64,000 bases of DNA from positions 55,361,798-55,425,797 of the forward strand of contig OX326957.1 of NCBI GenBank assembly GCA_946800325.1. The letters run 5' to 3'. Positions 62,486-64,000 of the stretch are shown here, one piece after another. The number at the start of each line of letters is the position of its first letter. The stretch's first letter is position 1. Origin of the DNA: Luzula sylvatica (lineage: Eukaryota; Streptophyta; Magnoliopsida; Poales; Juncaceae). A program made the translations under genes and the position numbers. A model generated the notes under the pieces. That model saw nothing but the letters and a program-made list of their open reading frames with translations. It ran no database searches and had not been told where the DNA came from.

Positions 62486-62584
62486 TTACTTCAAATCCGT
62501 CTTAAATATAAATATCCTGGAATTAGTAAAAAATACCTAATCAGATCCTCGTTTTTTCTGATATTTTTCTTATTTTTATGAGCA

Positions 62585-62896
62585 TTATGTGGACGGATCA
62601 AGAGGCAACCCACATATGCTGTGTTTAGGATTTCTTATTAAAGAGTGTGTTCTATGTCGAGTTGGCAACGTGAATTGACAGCAAAAGAGATCAAATTTGG
62701 CATCTAAATTTAGACTTTTAGGGATCACATAACAAAATATCTCAACAGAAGAATTTGAAACTAGATCGTACGAAATTAAGCTAAAATGGTTTAATTTGAT
62801 CTGATAATCCAATACGTTTAATTGCATAATTTTAGGTTTGATTTCATCGAAAAAGCGAGAATAAATCTGTCTCAATAATGTTGAGCATCTGAACAT
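62585..62896 (-). CDS. Unrecognised ORF upstream of the F-box gene
   Basis: A 103-codon frame on the same strand, 99 bp before the F-box ATG. It encodes a Ser/Cys/Phe-rich peptide (for example YQIKLNHFSLISYDLVSN, KFDLFCCQFTLP). I recognise no domain. It could be chance, a remnant of another F-box-associated gene, or part of a transcribed leader. Codon use gives no clear signal. Confidence 0.2.
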   Translation of the reverse strand: MFRCSTLLRQIYSRFFDEIKPKIMQLNVLDYQIKLNHFSLISYDLVSNSSVEIFCYVIPKSLNLDAKFDLFCCQFTLPTRHRTHSLIRNPKHSICGLPLDPST

Positions 62897-63761
62897 TTAT
62901 GAAAGGGAAATTTTACTCTTTCCCCCAAATTCTCTCACACCTTGCCGATATGGTTAATTAACCACTAATCACCATCTCAATTAACACAAATAAATTATAT
63001 TAACAGTTAATATATATTAATCAACAACTAATAATACATATGTACCTTAATTCAATATTAATTATTAATTGATATTTCCTTTATTAATTGATATATATAT
63101 ATATATATATTTTTAATTCATAGTATTATTTATAGTCAATAACTTAATTTCATTCAATAGACAATATTTTATTTCGTTTCATAGTAAGAAAATAATTTTG
63201 ATTCATTTTTCAACAATACACCTAACAGACTATTAGTTTTCCTTATCCAAGTTTTTTTTCTTCCTCTTCCTTTTATATTAATTTATAATTTAATATATAT
63301 ATATTTATATTATTTACTTTAAAATTACAAAATTATCGTGATTTGGATTTAAGAAAGAATATTATATTATTACATGACATCCGTTTTAATATTCGAATAT
63401 GATCTATATCAATATCGGTATCCGACAATATTTGAATCGTATCCGTATTTATTTAATATCCAAAAACCAAATCCGAATAGTTCCGTATACATAGATAGTG
63501 TATGATCATTGATCAACAATCTGAACCGTTGACGAGGGTGACAAAAATCTGTGTGAAATGACGACATCACAGGCTCATTAATTGTGATCGAGCAGGTGGG
63601 CCCTAATTTTTAGAAAGATTTGAATTTGAATTACCATCTCTCCAAAAACACACACTAACTCACACGCATGTCCTGGGGAGATGAATAGGCTTAAAGACGA
63701 AAGCTAAAATTTCTTTTATATGTAACTAAATTTTTTTTAAATTGGTACTTTTAATTATATA
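62897..63761. other. AT-rich intergenic DNA, no gene seen
   Basis: Includes an (AT)n run at about 63091-63110. TATCAATATCGGTATCCGAC / TTGAATCGTATCCGTATTTA near 63410-63455 resembles the CGTATCC-rich decayed repeats at 10819 and 36692. Confidence 0.45.
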
Positions 63762-64000
63762 TGTTGTGCTAATTAATAAAAAATGTGATAAGTAAATAAT
63801 TTAAAAGTGCGAGAAACGTAAATTGCAAGAAACGTAAAATACAATAAACATAAAGTGCAAGAACGTAAATATGAGATAGATAGAGAGTGACACCAGATTT
63901 ATTACGAAGTTCGGCGGATGATTTCGTGAGATGTAATCACATTTTATGCACAAGACGACTGACTCGTCTTAGTACGTACCTACGTCTCTGGAAAAACCTG
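63762..64000 (+). mobile_element. Left part of an LTR-like element, cut by the window edge
   Basis: Starts TGTTGTGCTAATTAAT. It has repeated AGAAACGTAAATTGCAAG / AGTGCAAGAACGTAAAT words, then ATTACGAAGTTCGGCGGATG and TACCTACGTCTCTGG. The last two blocks are at the same relative place as in the solo LTR at 40705-42111 (TTACGAAGTTCGGTAGGTGG, ACCTACGTCTCCGGG). Likely the same class of LTR. The right boundary is outside the window. Confidence 0.5.

Overview
The window is nuclear DNA from a flowering plant, almost certainly a eudicot. The evidence is AT-rich intergenic sequence, GT-AG introns, plant-only gene families, and dense copia, SINE, LINE, MITE and Helitron remnants. I cannot name the species. 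No organellar, bacterial or viral genome segment is recognised. All gene models below were built by hand from reading frames and splice signals. No database search was possible.

Five to six ordinary genes sit in the repeat-rich background. On the + strand, 11567-16612 is a six-exon KANADI-type GARP transcription factor. On the - strand are: 24715-26289, a three-exon chloroplast-targeted DUF760 protein of the UV-B-induced At3g17800 type; 27438-31161, an eleven-exon CRE1/AHK4-type cytokinin receptor kinase (986 aa) with all catalytic residues and one probable GC-AG intron; 44712-45547, a two-exon single C2H2 zinc-finger protein with an EAR-type motif; 46557-47918, a four-exon cytochrome b561; and 61024-62485, a three-exon F-box/LRR/FBD protein. 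A possible small spliced gene of unknown function (118 aa) lies at 50219-50988 on the + strand. KANADI and the CRE1 receptor both act in organ patterning and cytokinin biology, but nothing suggests they are functionally linked beyond lying in the same region.

The rest is mobile-element territory. 1-11000 holds tandem repeats, MITEs, LTR fragments with a copia gag remnant, and a SINE. 18785-24371 is a complete LTR retrotransposon with a 5-bp target duplication, almost identical LTRs, and a thoroughly broken coding interior. 32094-33791 and 54722-56665 are two related MITE-like elements whose interiors have become AT-rich satellite; the second carries a nested solo LTR. 37500-42300 holds AT-rich Tourist/Harbinger-like elements, one split by a 1.4-kb solo LTR. 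51630-52295 is an extreme G-rich minisatellite. Short Helitron-like and Mutator-like elements occur at 37613-37860, 48548-48761, 58869-58991 and 59803-60063. Another LTR-like element begins at 63762 and is cut by the window edge.

The most unusual signal is in the retrotransposon interior, about 20160-23620. More than twenty short hairpins have different stems but nearly all have a five-base loop of the form NNGNA. The second is a pair of arrays of GTSCGT...ACGSAC palindromes at 7370-7736 and 41326-41777, inside two different LTR-type sequences.
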